This document shows, in pieces, positions 44,330-53,150 of a stretch of 64,000 nucleotides of DNA (positions are counted from its first letter, which is position 1; the number at the start of each line of letters is the position of its first letter). This stretch comes from Caballeronia sp. INDeC2. Its GTDB lineage: Bacteria; Pseudomonadota; Gammaproteobacteria; Burkholderiales; Burkholderiaceae. Location: positions 62,001 through 126,000 of the forward strand of contig NZ_JALQDG010000026.1 of the NCBI RefSeq assembly GCF_023631325.1, read 5' to 3'. The notes beneath the pieces were generated by a model, which saw only the letters and a program-made list of their open reading frames with translations, ran no database searches and was not told the origin of the DNA. Position numbers and translations under genes: made by a program.

Positions 44330-45541
44330 TCAGTGCGCGGCCCACTGGATCGTGCCCGGATCGATGCCTTCGAGATACATGTCCCACAGCGGGCTCAGCG
44401 CGCGCAGCCTGCACACGGTCTCGTGAACCTGCCGGATCACTTCGTCGACTTCCGCCTCGGTGGTGAAGCGCCCGAGCGTGAAGCGGATCGAGCTGTGCGC
44501 CAGTTCATCGCTGCGGCCGAGCGCGCGCAGGACGTATGACGGTTCCAGCGAAGCCGATGTGCACGCCGACCCGGACGACACCGCGACCCCCTTGATGCCC
44601 ATGATGAGCGATTCGCCTTCGACGAAGTTGAAGCTGACGTTCAGATTGTGCGGAATGCGGCGCGTCAGGTCGCCATTCACGTACACCTCGTCCAGGTCGA
44701 GCAGGCCCGCGAGCAACCGGTCGCGCAACGCACCGACACGCCGGCTCTCCGCCTCCATCTCTTGCTTCGCGAGACGAAACGCTTCGCCCATGCCGACGAT
44801 CTGATGCGCCGGCAGCGTGCCCGAGCGCATGCCGCGCTCGTGTCCGCCGCCGTGCATCTGCGCCTCGATGCGCGCGCGCGGCTTGCGCCGCACGTATAGC
44901 GCACCGATGCCTTTCGGGCCATAAACCTTGTGCGCGGTCACCGTGAGCAGATCGACGTTGAGCGCATCGACGTCGACGGCGATCTTGCCCGCGGCCTGCA
45001 CCGCGTCGCAATGGAACACGATGCCTTGCGCGCGGCAAAGCGCGCCGATGCCGGCGATGGGCTGTATCACGCCGGTCTCGTTGTTGACCATCATCACGGA
45101 TACGAGGACCGTGTCGGCGCGTAACGCGCTGCGCACCGTGTCGACGTCGATCAGCCCGCCTTGCCCCACGTCCAGATACGTGAGATCGAATCCTTGCCGC
45201 TCCAGTTCGCGGCACGTGTCCAGCACCGCCTTGTGCTCGGTCTTCACCGTCACGATGTGACGCCCGCGCCCCTTGTAGAAGTTCGCCGCGCCCTTGATCG
45301 CGAGGTTGTTGCCCTCGGTCGCACCTGAAGTCCAGATGATCGTGCGCGGGTCCGCGTGCAGCAGATCGGCCACATGGCGGCGCGCCGTCTCCACCGCGGC
45401 TTCCGCTTCCCAGCCGTAACCGTGGCTGCGCGATGCGGGATTGCCGAAGCGCTCGTAAAGATACGGAACCATTTTCTCGACCACGCGCGGATCGACCGGC
45501 GTCGTCGCGCTGTAATCCATGTAGATGGGGCGTGAGGTCAT
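44330..45541 (-). CDS. IscS-type cysteine desulfurase, stand-alone
   Basis: A protein of 403 residues. It is a pyridoxal-phosphate enzyme with Lys 205 in [12 protein letters not shown] and active Cys 327 in [14 protein letters not shown], the group I (IscS/NifS) loop that accepts persulfide sulfur. Near the N-terminus [14 protein letters not shown] and [13 protein letters not shown] match IscS. No iscR, iscU, iscA, hscBA or fdx is adjacent, so this is probably a second copy serving the nearby oxygenase cluster or thiolation. It is convergent with the MarR gene. Confidence 0.88.
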   Translation of the reverse strand: MTSRPIYMDYSATTPVDPRVVEKMVPYLYERFGNPASRSHGYGWEAEAAVETARRHVADLLHADPRTIIWTSGATEGNNLAIKGAANFYKGRGRHIVTVKTEHKAVLDTCRELERQGFDLTYLDVGQGGLIDVDTVRSALRADTVLVSVMMVNNETGVIQPIAGIGALCRAQGIVFHCDAVQAAGKIAVDVDALNVDLLTVTAHKVYGPKGIGALYVRRKPRARIEAQMHGGGHERGMRSGTLPAHQIVGMGEAFRLAKQEMEAESRRVGALRDRLLAGLLDLDEVYVNGDLTRRIPHNLNVSFNFVEGESLIMGIKGVAVSSGSACTSASLEPSYVLRALGRSDELAHSSIRFTLGRFTTEAEVDEVIRQVHETVCRLRALSPLWDMYLEGIDPGTIQWAAH

Positions 45542-45786
45542 TGTTGTGCTCCGGTGCAACGTCTTCAGAAGTTCGCCGCAGTGTAGCCCGGCCACGCGCC
45601 TGTTCCGCGCAACACCCATTCGCCGAGTAGGGTTGTCTTTCATACAAAGCTTTTAAAACGCGGGTAAACGATAGCTTGAACGGCGCGTTTTGTTGTCATG
45701 TAATAAAAGCTATGTACCAAAGCTAAGCAAACATGCTTTGTGTGTTCGGAAGAAGGCGTCGCCAGGGCGGCGCGAAGGAGCGCGAG

Positions 45787-46317
45787 ATGAAAGACAGCAT
45801 CGTACGGTCGGACGGCAATCCGGAAACGCAACGTCAGTTCCGGTCCGCGTTGTCCATGTTTGCGACGGGTGTCGCGGTCATCACGGCGCCGAGGCGCGAG
45901 GGGCTGCCGATCGGCATGACCGTGGCTTCGTTCAATTCGGTGTCGCTCGATCCGCCGCTGATCCTGTTCTCGGTGGACCGGCGCAGCCTGAGCCTCGCCG
46001 ATCTGTGCGAGGCCGGCAGCTACGCGGTCAACGTGCTCGAAGAGTCGCAGCAGGACATGTCGAACCGTTTCGCCAGAGCCAACGGCGACAAGTGGGGATG
46101 GCGCGACGCCGCGGCGCACGCATGCGACGAGCCGGTCCTGCTCCCCGACACGCTCGCGACCTTCGAATGCGAACCGTATGCGCAATACGACGGCGGCGAT
46201 CACGTGATCTTCGTCGGCCGCGTGACGCGTCATCGGACGCGCTCGCAAGGACGTCCGCTCATTTTCTTCGGCGGCCGCTATCACACGCTCAACGGCGTTC
46301 ACGCAGCGTCGGCCTGA
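45787..46317 (+). CDS. Flavin reductase of a two-component monooxygenase (HpaC-like)
   Basis: A protein of 176 residues of the flavin reductase-like split-barrel fold: FRSALSMFATGVAVITAPRR near 18-37, GMTVASFNSVSLDPPLILFS near 43-62 (flavin binding) and NVLEESQQDMSNRFA near 88. It would use NAD(P)H to reduce FAD or FMN for the HpaB-like oxygenase encoded 33 bases downstream. ATG 45787 has AAGGAG upstream; ATG 45733 would add 18 basic residues. It heads the catabolic operon. Confidence 0.88.
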   Translation: MKDSIVRSDGNPETQRQFRSALSMFATGVAVITAPRREGLPIGMTVASFNSVSLDPPLILFSVDRRSLSLADLCEAGSYAVNVLEESQQDMSNRFARANGDKWGWRDAAAHACDEPVLLPDTLATFECEPYAQYDGGDHVIFVGRVTRHRTRSQGRPLIFFGGRYHTLNGVHAASA

Positions 46318-46349
46318 CACGGCGGACGAACTCATTTCTGGAGAATCTC

Positions 46350-47831
46350 ATGATCAAGAACGGCACTCAACACATTGCGTCGCTGCGCGACGGACGTCAG
46401 GTCTATCTCGACGGCAAGGCGGTCGGCGACGTCACCACGCATCCCGCGTTCCGCAACTCGATTCGCAGCTACGCGAATCTGTATGACTATCAGGCGCGTC
46501 CCGAGAACGTCGAGAGGATGACCTTCGTGTCGCCGGATTCGGGCGATCGCGTGAGCCGCATCTGGGAACTGCCGGCATCTTACGAGCAACTGGTCGAGCG
46601 GCGCCACGCACTCGAAGCCTGGACGGAATTGCATTTCGGCTTCATGGGCCGCTCGCCGGATCACGTGGCCTCGTGCATCTCGGGCATGGTCATGGGCATC
46701 GACCTGTTCGAGCAGTACGACCCGGCGCGCGCCGGCGCGCTGCGCGACTACTACCGGTATGCGCGCGACAACGATCTTTTCCTGACCTATGTGATCGTCA
46801 ATCCGCAGGCCAATCAGTCGAAGTCGGCGCACGAGCAGGAGGACAAGTATCTCGCGGTGGGCATCGTCGATCAGGACGCGGAAGGCATCACCGTGCGCGG
46901 CGCGAAGATGTTGGCGACGAGCGGCATCATGGCCAACGAAGTCTTCTGCAGTTGCATTCAGCCACTGCGCGAAGGCGACGAGATGTATGCGCTGTCGTTC
47001 GCGATTCCCATGAACGCGAAGGGCATGAAGGTGATGTCGCGCAAATCGTACGAGGCGAACGCGCAATCGGTGTTCGACAACCCGCTGTCGAGCCGCTATG
47101 ACGAGAACGACGCGGTGCTCTATTTCGACGATGTCAAGGTCCCTTGGGACCGGATCTTCGTCGCGGGCGATGTGTCGATGTGCGCGAAGCAATTCCACGC
47201 GACGCCGGCGCACGTCTATCAGAACTATCAGTGTCAGGTGCGCCTGATGACGAAGCTGCGCTTTCTCGTCGGCCTCGGGCTGCGGATTTCGGAAGTCAAC
47301 GGCACCAACGCGTTTCCGCAAGTGCGCGAGACGCTGGGCCAGCTAGCATCGGAAGCGTCGATGGTCGAGGCCTATGTGTACGGCATGGAGGCGAAGGGCA
47401 GCGTGGTCAACGGCTACTACGTGCCCGACCGCAACATGCTCTATAGCTCGCAGGTGCTCACGCAGCAGCTCTATTCGAAGATTCTCACGACGCTGCGCGA
47501 GCTCGCGGGTGGCGGAATGATCATGCTGCCGTCCAGCGTGCACGACTTCGAGAACCCGGACCTCGCACGCATCATCGAAAAGACGCAGAAGTCGCCGGTG
47601 TGCAGCGCGGAGGAGCGCGTCAAGTTCTTCAAGCTCGCATGGGACGCGGTCGGCTCGGAGTTCGCTTCGCGTCACAACCAGTACGAGCTGTTCTATGCGG
47701 GCGCGTCGTTCGTGACCAAGGGTCACGCGTATCGAAGCTATGACTGGCGTCGCGCCACCGGTCTTGTCGACAACATGCTGTCCAGCTATTCGCTCGACGC
47801 CGAACTGGCGAAGACGCGCCAGGCCGCCTGA
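46350..47831 (+). CDS. HpaB-family flavin-dependent monooxygenase, oxygenase component
   Basis: A protein of 493 residues, similar in length and motifs to the 4-hydroxyphenylacetate 3-hydroxylase large subunit. Evidence: FMGRSPDHVASCISG near 104-118, YVIVNPQANQSKSAHEQEDK near 144-163 (the NPQ-D-S region contacting flavin), KMLATSGIMANEVF near 183, VPWDRIFVAGDV near 264 and ELAGGGMIMLPSS near 385. It uses reduced flavin from the preceding reductase to hydroxylate a phenol or a nitrogen ring such as a pyrrole carboxylate. The genes around it (amidases, amide-like transport) favour a nitrogenous substrate. Confidence 0.87.
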   Translation: MIKNGTQHIASLRDGRQVYLDGKAVGDVTTHPAFRNSIRSYANLYDYQARPENVERMTFVSPDSGDRVSRIWELPASYEQLVERRHALEAWTELHFGFMGRSPDHVASCISGMVMGIDLFEQYDPARAGALRDYYRYARDNDLFLTYVIVNPQANQSKSAHEQEDKYLAVGIVDQDAEGITVRGAKMLATSGIMANEVFCSCIQPLREGDEMYALSFAIPMNAKGMKVMSRKSYEANAQSVFDNPLSSRYDENDAVLYFDDVKVPWDRIFVAGDVSMCAKQFHATPAHVYQNYQCQVRLMTKLRFLVGLGLRISEVNGTNAFPQVRETLGQLASEASMVEAYVYGMEAKGSVVNGYYVPDRNMLYSSQVLTQQLYSKILTTLRELAGGGMIMLPSSVHDFENPDLARIIEKTQKSPVCSAEERVKFFKLAWDAVGSEFASRHNQYELFYAGASFVTKGHAYRSYDWRRATGLVDNMLSSYSLDAELAKTRQAA

Positions 47832-47874
47832 CATCGATTCGTCTCACTTACCGATTTCCCCACAGGAGAATCAC

Positions 47875-48261
47875 ATGGCTATCAACAAGATTCACGACGA
47901 GTTCCACGGACTCGACATGGCGCAGGGCTGGCAGTTGCCCGAAGGCTATGCGCCCGGCTCCGGCGCGCAGGAACTGATCCTGTCGGGCGCGCTCGATACC
48001 GAGCACAAGCGCGGCAGCCGCACGCGCTTGCTGCGCCTGCCGGCGGGCATGTACACGACGAAGCCCTTCGTCCACGACTACTGGGAGGAGGTGTTCCTCG
48101 TCGAAGGCGATCTCACCGTCGGAAATGACGAGAAAGGAGAGGGCGGCAAGCCCTTCGAAGGCTATACGTACGCGGTGCGTCCGCCGGGCGCGTGGCACGG
48201 CCCGTTCAAGTCGAACGGCGGCTGCGTGCTTCTCGAAGTGCATTACTACGACCCGGCCTGA
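47875..48261 (+). CDS. Small cupin-fold protein
   Basis: A protein of 128 residues with a single cupin barrel: RLLRLPAGMYTTKPFVHDYW and EEVFLVEGDLTVG near 50-82 form the metal-binding motif (His, Glu), and PPGAWHGPFKS near 104 gives the second His. Such proteins act as isomerases, decarboxylases or dioxygenases in ring degradation. It begins after AGGAGAA and ends 2 bases before the amidase start. The reaction cannot be assigned. Confidence 0.8.
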   Translation: MAINKIHDEFHGLDMAQGWQLPEGYAPGSGAQELILSGALDTEHKRGSRTRLLRLPAGMYTTKPFVHDYWEEVFLVEGDLTVGNDEKGEGGKPFEGYTYAVRPPGAWHGPFKSNGGCVLLEVHYYDPA

Positions 48262-48263
48262 TC

Positions 48264-49607
48264 ATGCTGCCCGCTCTGGATACATTGCGTGCCCGGCTTG
48301 CCGATGGCCGTCTCGATGCAACCTCGCTTCTCGCGTCGTGCGTCGAGCGGATCGGCGATCACGCGGGCGAAGGCCGGCGGGTCTTTCCGCACGGCGTGAG
48401 CGCGGCGGCCAAGGCGCAGGCCGCGGCGAGCGACGCCTTGCGCGGCCACGGCGTCGCCGGCCCGCTCTCGGGCATACCGGTGTCTGTGAAGGATCTCTTC
48501 GACGTGCAAGGCGAGGTGACGCGCGCAGGCAGCCGGATTCCTTTCGAACGCGCCGCCGCGCGTGACGCCGTCGCGATCGGCCGCTTGCGCGCGGCGGGCG
48601 CGGTGCTCGTCGGCCGCACCAACATGACGGAGTTCGCGTACTCGGGACTCGGCATCAACCCGCACTACGGCACGCCGGCGAATCCCTTCGACAGGGACGC
48701 GGCGCGTATTCCGGGCGGCTCGTCGTCGGGCGCGGCGGTCTCGGTGACCGATGGCATGGCCGCCGCCGCCATCGGCTCGGACACCGGCGGCTCGTGCCGC
48801 ATTCCGGCCGCGCTATGCGGGCTCGCGGGTTTCAAGCCGACGGCCGCGCGCATCCCGCTGGAAGGGGCGTTGCCCTTGTCGTCGAGCTATGACTCGATCG
48901 GCTCGATCGCGCCGGGCGTCGCGTGCTGCGCCGCGCTCGATTCGATCATGTCCGGCGACATCAATGCCGCGGCGATCGTGCCGCAGCCGTTGAACGGCGT
49001 GCGCCTCGTGGTGCCCGCGAGCATCGTGCTCGACGGCATGGATGCGGATGTCGCCCGCGCATTCGAACGGGCCATCGCGCGGCTGACGGCAGCGGGCGCG
49101 ATCGTGCGTGAAGTCTCGTTCGATAGCTGGCGGGAGCTGGCTACGCTCGGCCAGCATGGCGGCCTTGTCGCGGCGGAAGCGTGGGCGTGGCACGTCGGAC
49201 TCATCAAGCGTCATGCCGACGAATACGACCCGCGTGTGCTCGCGCGCATCCGGCTCGGCAGCGGGCACAGCACCGCGGAGTATCTGCGCAATCGTGCGCT
49301 GCGCGCGCAGCTTTGCCTTCGCGCGGACGAGGAGTTGCGGCCCTTCGACGCCATCGTGTGCCCGACCGTGCCGGTCATTGCGCCGCGCATCGCGGACCTC
49401 GACGAAGAGGCTGCGTACACGTCGGTGAATCGCCTGCTGCTGCGCAATCCGTCGATCGCCAACATGCTCGACCTGTGCGCGTTGTCGACGCCATGTCACG
49501 CGCCCGGCGACGCGCCCGTGGGCCTCATGTTGATGGGCCGTCACCTGAGCGATCGCCGGTTGCTGGCCATCGGCGCCGGTGTCGAGGCAGTCGTGCGGCC
49601 GCATTGA
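48264..49607 (+). CDS. Amidase-signature family hydrolase
   Basis: A protein of 447 residues with the Ser-cisSer-Lys triad: Lys 76 in IPVSVKDLFD, the GGSSSGAA loop at 151-158 (cis-Ser) and nucleophile Ser 177 in GSDTGGSCR. It hydrolyses a C-N amide bond. Its place after the monooxygenase and cupin suggests it opens or deaminates an amide or lactam made by oxidation. ATG 48264 is used because the upstream extension would overlap the cupin gene. Confidence 0.87.
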   Translation: MLPALDTLRARLADGRLDATSLLASCVERIGDHAGEGRRVFPHGVSAAAKAQAAASDALRGHGVAGPLSGIPVSVKDLFDVQGEVTRAGSRIPFERAAARDAVAIGRLRAAGAVLVGRTNMTEFAYSGLGINPHYGTPANPFDRDAARIPGGSSSGAAVSVTDGMAAAAIGSDTGGSCRIPAALCGLAGFKPTAARIPLEGALPLSSSYDSIGSIAPGVACCAALDSIMSGDINAAAIVPQPLNGVRLVVPASIVLDGMDADVARAFERAIARLTAAGAIVREVSFDSWRELATLGQHGGLVAAEAWAWHVGLIKRHADEYDPRVLARIRLGSGHSTAEYLRNRALRAQLCLRADEELRPFDAIVCPTVPVIAPRIADLDEEAAYTSVNRLLLRNPSIANMLDLCALSTPCHAPGDAPVGLMLMGRHLSDRRLLAIGAGVEAVVRPH

Positions 49608-49642
49608 CGCCAGCGCTTTCCCATTACATCAAGGAGACTTCC

Positions 49643-50869
49643 ATGTTCAGGCAACTCGCATGCACGGCGATGTCCGCCGCCGTCGCGATGACGGCCCATG
49701 CCGCCGGCATCAGCGACGGCGTCGTGAAGATCGGCGTGCTCACCGACATGTCGTCGATCTTTTCCGACATCGGCGGGAAAGGCTCGGTCGTCGCGGCGCA
49801 GATGGCCGTCGACGATTTCGGCGGCAAGGTGCTCGGCGCACCGATCAAGGTGATCAGCGCCGATCATCAGAACAAGACTGATGTGGCCGCGACCGTCGCG
49901 CGCGAATGGTTCGACAACCAGCAGGTGGACATGGTGGAGGACCTGCTGCCCTCGTCGGTTGCGCTTGCCGTGTCGAACGTCGCGAAGGAGAAGCATCGCA
50001 TTGCGATTGCCAGCGGCGCAGGCACGACCAAGCTCAGCAACGAAGCGTGCTCGCCGTACACGATCCAGTACTCGTACGACACCTACGCGCTGACGACGAG
50101 CCTCGTCAAGGCGATGGCGCGCGCCGGCGACAACTCGTGGTACTTCCTCACTGTCGACTATGCGTTGGGCGCATCGCTCAAGAACGATTCGGCGACGGCG
50201 CTCGAGGCGGCGGGCGGCAAGGTGCTCGGTGAATCGAAGCATCCGATGCACGCGGCGGACCTGTCGTCGAATCTGCTGCAGGCGCAGGCGTCGCACGCGA
50301 AGGTGATCGGCCTTGCGAACGCGGGCGCGGACACCGTCAACGCGATCAAGACCGCGCGCGAGTTCGGCATCAATGCGCCGGGCAAGCAGAAGATCGCCGG
50401 CTTGCAGATGTTCATCAGCGACGTGCATAGCCTCGGCCTCAAATCGGCGCAAGGCATGATGCTGACGACGCCGTTCTACTGGGACCGCGACGACGCGAGC
50501 CGCGCGTGGTCGCAGCGCTTTTACGCGAAGACCGGCCGCATGCCGACCTTCATTCAGGCGGGCGTGTACTCATCCACGATGCATTACCTGAAGGCCGTGC
50601 AGGCGAGCGGCACCGATGCCTCCGACGCCGTGCTGGCGCAAATGCGCAAGACGCCCGTCAACGACTTCTTTGCGACCAACGGCGTGATCCGCGCCGACGG
50701 CCTGATGGTGCACGACATGTATATCGCCGAAGTCAAGAGCCCGGAGCAGTCGAAGAAGCCCTGGGATTACTACACGATCAAGCAGACCATTCCCGCGCGG
50801 GACGCATACGCGCCGCTCGCGGCGAGCCGTTGCCCGCTGGTCGGCGGCAAAGTCGCCGCATCGAAATAA
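49643..50869 (+). CDS. ABC transporter substrate-binding protein, branched-chain amino acid type
   Basis: A protein of 408 residues. Residues 1-21 (MFRQLACTAMSAAVAMTAHA) are a signal peptide, cut near AHA-AG. The mature protein starts VVKIGVLTDMSSIFSDIGGK, the type I periplasmic binding fold of LivJ/K-like proteins, and continues with AAQMAVDDFGGKVLGAPI and FITTPFYWD-like end segments. In this family many members bind aromatic acids or amides rather than amino acids. A ribosome site AAGGAG precedes ATG 49643. It belongs to the ABC system encoded from 51620. Confidence 0.9.
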   Translation: MFRQLACTAMSAAVAMTAHAAGISDGVVKIGVLTDMSSIFSDIGGKGSVVAAQMAVDDFGGKVLGAPIKVISADHQNKTDVAATVAREWFDNQQVDMVEDLLPSSVALAVSNVAKEKHRIAIASGAGTTKLSNEACSPYTIQYSYDTYALTTSLVKAMARAGDNSWYFLTVDYALGASLKNDSATALEAAGGKVLGESKHPMHAADLSSNLLQAQASHAKVIGLANAGADTVNAIKTAREFGINAPGKQKIAGLQMFISDVHSLGLKSAQGMMLTTPFYWDRDDASRAWSQRFYAKTGRMPTFIQAGVYSSTMHYLKAVQASGTDASDAVLAQMRKTPVNDFFATNGVIRADGLMVHDMYIAEVKSPEQSKKPWDYYTIKQTIPARDAYAPLAASRCPLVGGKVAASK

Positions 50870-50881
50870 ACGGAGCCACTG

Positions 50882-51571
50882 ATGAAAGCCATCACATTTA
50901 ATATCGAAGCACGCGACGGGACCACGGCGCGCGCCATTTCCATCGACACGCTCGTGATCGCGGGCTGGACCGGACGCGACACCGAGGCGATGGAAAAGCA
51001 TATCCGCGAGCTTGAAGCACTGGGCATCAGACGGCCGGCCTATACGCCGGTGTTTTATCGCGTCGCGGCCGATCGCCTCGGCCCCGCGGCCACGATGCAG
51101 GTCACGGGCGAGGAGAGCAGCGGCGAGGCGGAATTCGTGCTGGTGAAGGACGGCGGCGAGGTGTATGTCGGCGTGGCGTCGGATCATACGGACCGGCAGG
51201 TCGAGACTTACGGCATCACCGTATCGAAGCAGATGTGTGACAAGCCTTGCGCGAATACGCTGTGGCGCCTGAGCGAGGTGGCCGGTCACTGGGACGAGTT
51301 GCTGCTGCGCTCGTACGCGACGATCGACGGCGAGCGCGTGCTCTATCAGGAAGGCAAGGTGACCGCGATGCGTTCACCCGACGATTTGCTGAACGAGTTC
51401 GCGCGACGCGGCGGCGATTTCGTGGATGGAACCGCGATGCTGTGCGGCACGCTCGCGGCCATCGGCGGCATTCGTCCCGCGCAGCGCTTCGAAACGGTGC
51501 TTGAAGACCCGGTCCTCGAGCGTACGCTGCGTCACGCGTACGAGATCGAGACGCTGCCGGTGGTCGGTTAA
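50882..51571 (+). CDS. DUF2848 family protein
   Basis: A protein of 229 residues, MKAITFNIEARDGTTARAIS at the start, with FYRVAADRLGPAATMQVTGE, EVYVGVASDHTDRQVETYGI and SKQMCDKPCANTLWRLSEVA, which follow the DUF2848 pattern. Its strand-rich second half recalls fumarylacetoacetate-hydrolase-like proteins, but that is only a resemblance. It is inserted between the binding-protein gene and the ATPase gene of the ABC system, 12 bases after the former, so it probably acts on the imported compound. Confidence 0.82.
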   Translation: MKAITFNIEARDGTTARAISIDTLVIAGWTGRDTEAMEKHIRELEALGIRRPAYTPVFYRVAADRLGPAATMQVTGEESSGEAEFVLVKDGGEVYVGVASDHTDRQVETYGITVSKQMCDKPCANTLWRLSEVAGHWDELLLRSYATIDGERVLYQEGKVTAMRSPDDLLNEFARRGGDFVDGTAMLCGTLAAIGGIRPAQRFETVLEDPVLERTLRHAYEIETLPVVG

Positions 51572-51619
51572 ATACACGTCGGAATCCTAACGATATAAAA
51601 CCTGGCCAGGAGAGCCGCG

Positions 51620-52390
51620 ATGACGCAGGCAGACATGATTCTGGAGACAAAAGGCTTGACCCGGCAGTTCAATGGCTTCACGGCGGTCAACGGCATCGAT
51701 CTGCGCGTGCGCCGTGGAACCATACACGCGCTGATCGGACCGAACGGCGCGGGCAAGACGACGTGCTTCAACCTGTTGACGAAGTTCCTGACGCCCACTT
51801 CGGGGCAGATTTTCTTCGACGGCCGTGAAGTCACCCGCGCCGCGCCCGCCGCCATCGCGCGTCGCGGCGTGATTCGTTCCTTCCAGATTTCGGCGGTGTT
51901 TCCGCATCTCACGCCCGTGGAGAACGTGACGATTGCGTTGCAGCGGCCGCTTGGCGTGTCGTATTGCTTCTGGAAAAGCAGCGCCATGGTGAAGCGCCTG
52001 CGTGAGCGCGCGCTCGAATTACTCGGCGAGGTCGGCCTCGCCGCCTACGCCGACGTGACAACGATCGCGCTGTCATACGGGCATAAGCGCGCGCTGGAAA
52101 TCGCGACGACGCTCGCCATGGACCCGGTGCTGATGCTGCTCGACGAGCCGACGCAGGGCATGGGACATGAGGATGTCGAGCGCGTGACGGCGCTCATCGC
52201 AAAGGTCTCCGCCGGCCGGACGATCCTGATGGTCGAGCACAACATGAAGATGGTGTCGAGCATTGCCGACACCATCACCGTGCTCCAGCGCGGAGCGATT
52301 CTGGCCGAAGGCGATTACGCGGCAGTCTCCGCGAACCCGCAGGTAAAGGAAGCGTACATGGGGACCGAGAATGAATCGCTTGCACATTGA
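51620..52390 (+). CDS. ABC transporter ATP-binding protein, LivG type
   Basis: A protein of 256 residues with Walker A GPNGAGKTT near 39, a Q-loop at RSFQISAVFPHLTP, a signature LSYGHKRALEIA near 148 (a Liv-type variant of LSGGQ), Walker B LLLDEPTQGMG near 171 and the switch His in VEHNMKMV. It powers uptake with the second ATPase, which overlaps it by 20 bases. ATG 51620 is behind AGGAG. Confidence 0.9.
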   Translation: MTQADMILETKGLTRQFNGFTAVNGIDLRVRRGTIHALIGPNGAGKTTCFNLLTKFLTPTSGQIFFDGREVTRAAPAAIARRGVIRSFQISAVFPHLTPVENVTIALQRPLGVSYCFWKSSAMVKRLRERALELLGEVGLAAYADVTTIALSYGHKRALEIATTLAMDPVLMLLDEPTQGMGHEDVERVTALIAKVSAGRTILMVEHNMKMVSSIADTITVLQRGAILAEGDYAAVSANPQVKEAYMGTENESLAH

Positions 52391-53135
52391 GCCGCGCCAT
52401 CATGCCGGCGAGGGCGACCTCGCATGCGAAGACGCGCTGCGCGTGACGGGCCTCGAAGCGTGGTACGGCGAATCGCACATCCTGCATGGCGTGGACCTGC
52501 ACGCCGCGCGAGGCGAAGTGGTCACGCTGCTCGGCCGAAACGGCTCGGGGCGCAGCACCACGCTCAAGGCGATCATGGGCCTGACCGATACCCGCGGCGG
52601 CTCGGTCCGCATCGAGGGCACGGAGACCATCGGCATGCAGCCGCAGAGCGTGGCGCGGCTCGGCGTCGGCTATTGCCCTGAGGAGCGCGGCATCTTCGCG
52701 GGGCTTTCGTGCGAGGAGAACCTGTTGCTGCCGCCGCGCTTGCCGAACGCCAAGGGCACGCCCATGCCGCTCGACGAAATCTACGCGATATTCCCGAACC
52801 TCGCCGAGCGCCGCGCGAGTCAGGGCACGCGGCTGTCGGGCGGCGAGCAGCAGATGCTCGCGATCGCGCGGATTCTACGCACTGGCGCGAACATTCTCCT
52901 GCTCGATGAAATCTCGGAGGGGCTCGCGCCGGTCATCGTTCAGATGCTGGCGCGCGTCATCACGATGCTCAAGTCGCGCGGCTTCACCATTCTGCTCGTC
53001 GAGCAGAATTTCCGCTTCGCCGCGCCGCTCGCCGACCGCTTCTACGTGATGGAGCACGGACGCATCGCCGATGCTTTCGAGTCGGCTCGTCTTCCCGCGA
53101 AAGCCGCCACGCTGCAGGCGCTGCTCAACATCTGA
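52371..53135 (+). CDS. ABC transporter ATP-binding protein, LivF type, with altered Walker A
   Basis: A protein of 254 residues with signature LSGGEQQMLAIAR near 144, Walker B ILLLDEISEGLAP near 165 and switch His replaced in the usual LivF way (LVEQNFRFA). The Walker A reads GRNGSGRST at 55-63: the lysine that holds the ATP phosphates is Arg at 61, confirmed in the bases. It overlaps livG by 20 bases and precedes the permease genes. Its start could be any of a few codons near 52371. Confidence 0.88.
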   Translation: MNRLHIEPRHHAGEGDLACEDALRVTGLEAWYGESHILHGVDLHAARGEVVTLLGRNGSGRSTTLKAIMGLTDTRGGSVRIEGTETIGMQPQSVARLGVGYCPEERGIFAGLSCEENLLLPPRLPNAKGTPMPLDEIYAIFPNLAERRASQGTRLSGGEQQMLAIARILRTGANILLLDEISEGLAPVIVQMLARVITMLKSRGFTILLVEQNFRFAAPLADRFYVMEHGRIADAFESARLPAKAATLQALLNI

Positions 53136-53150
53136 CCGGAGCACATCGTC

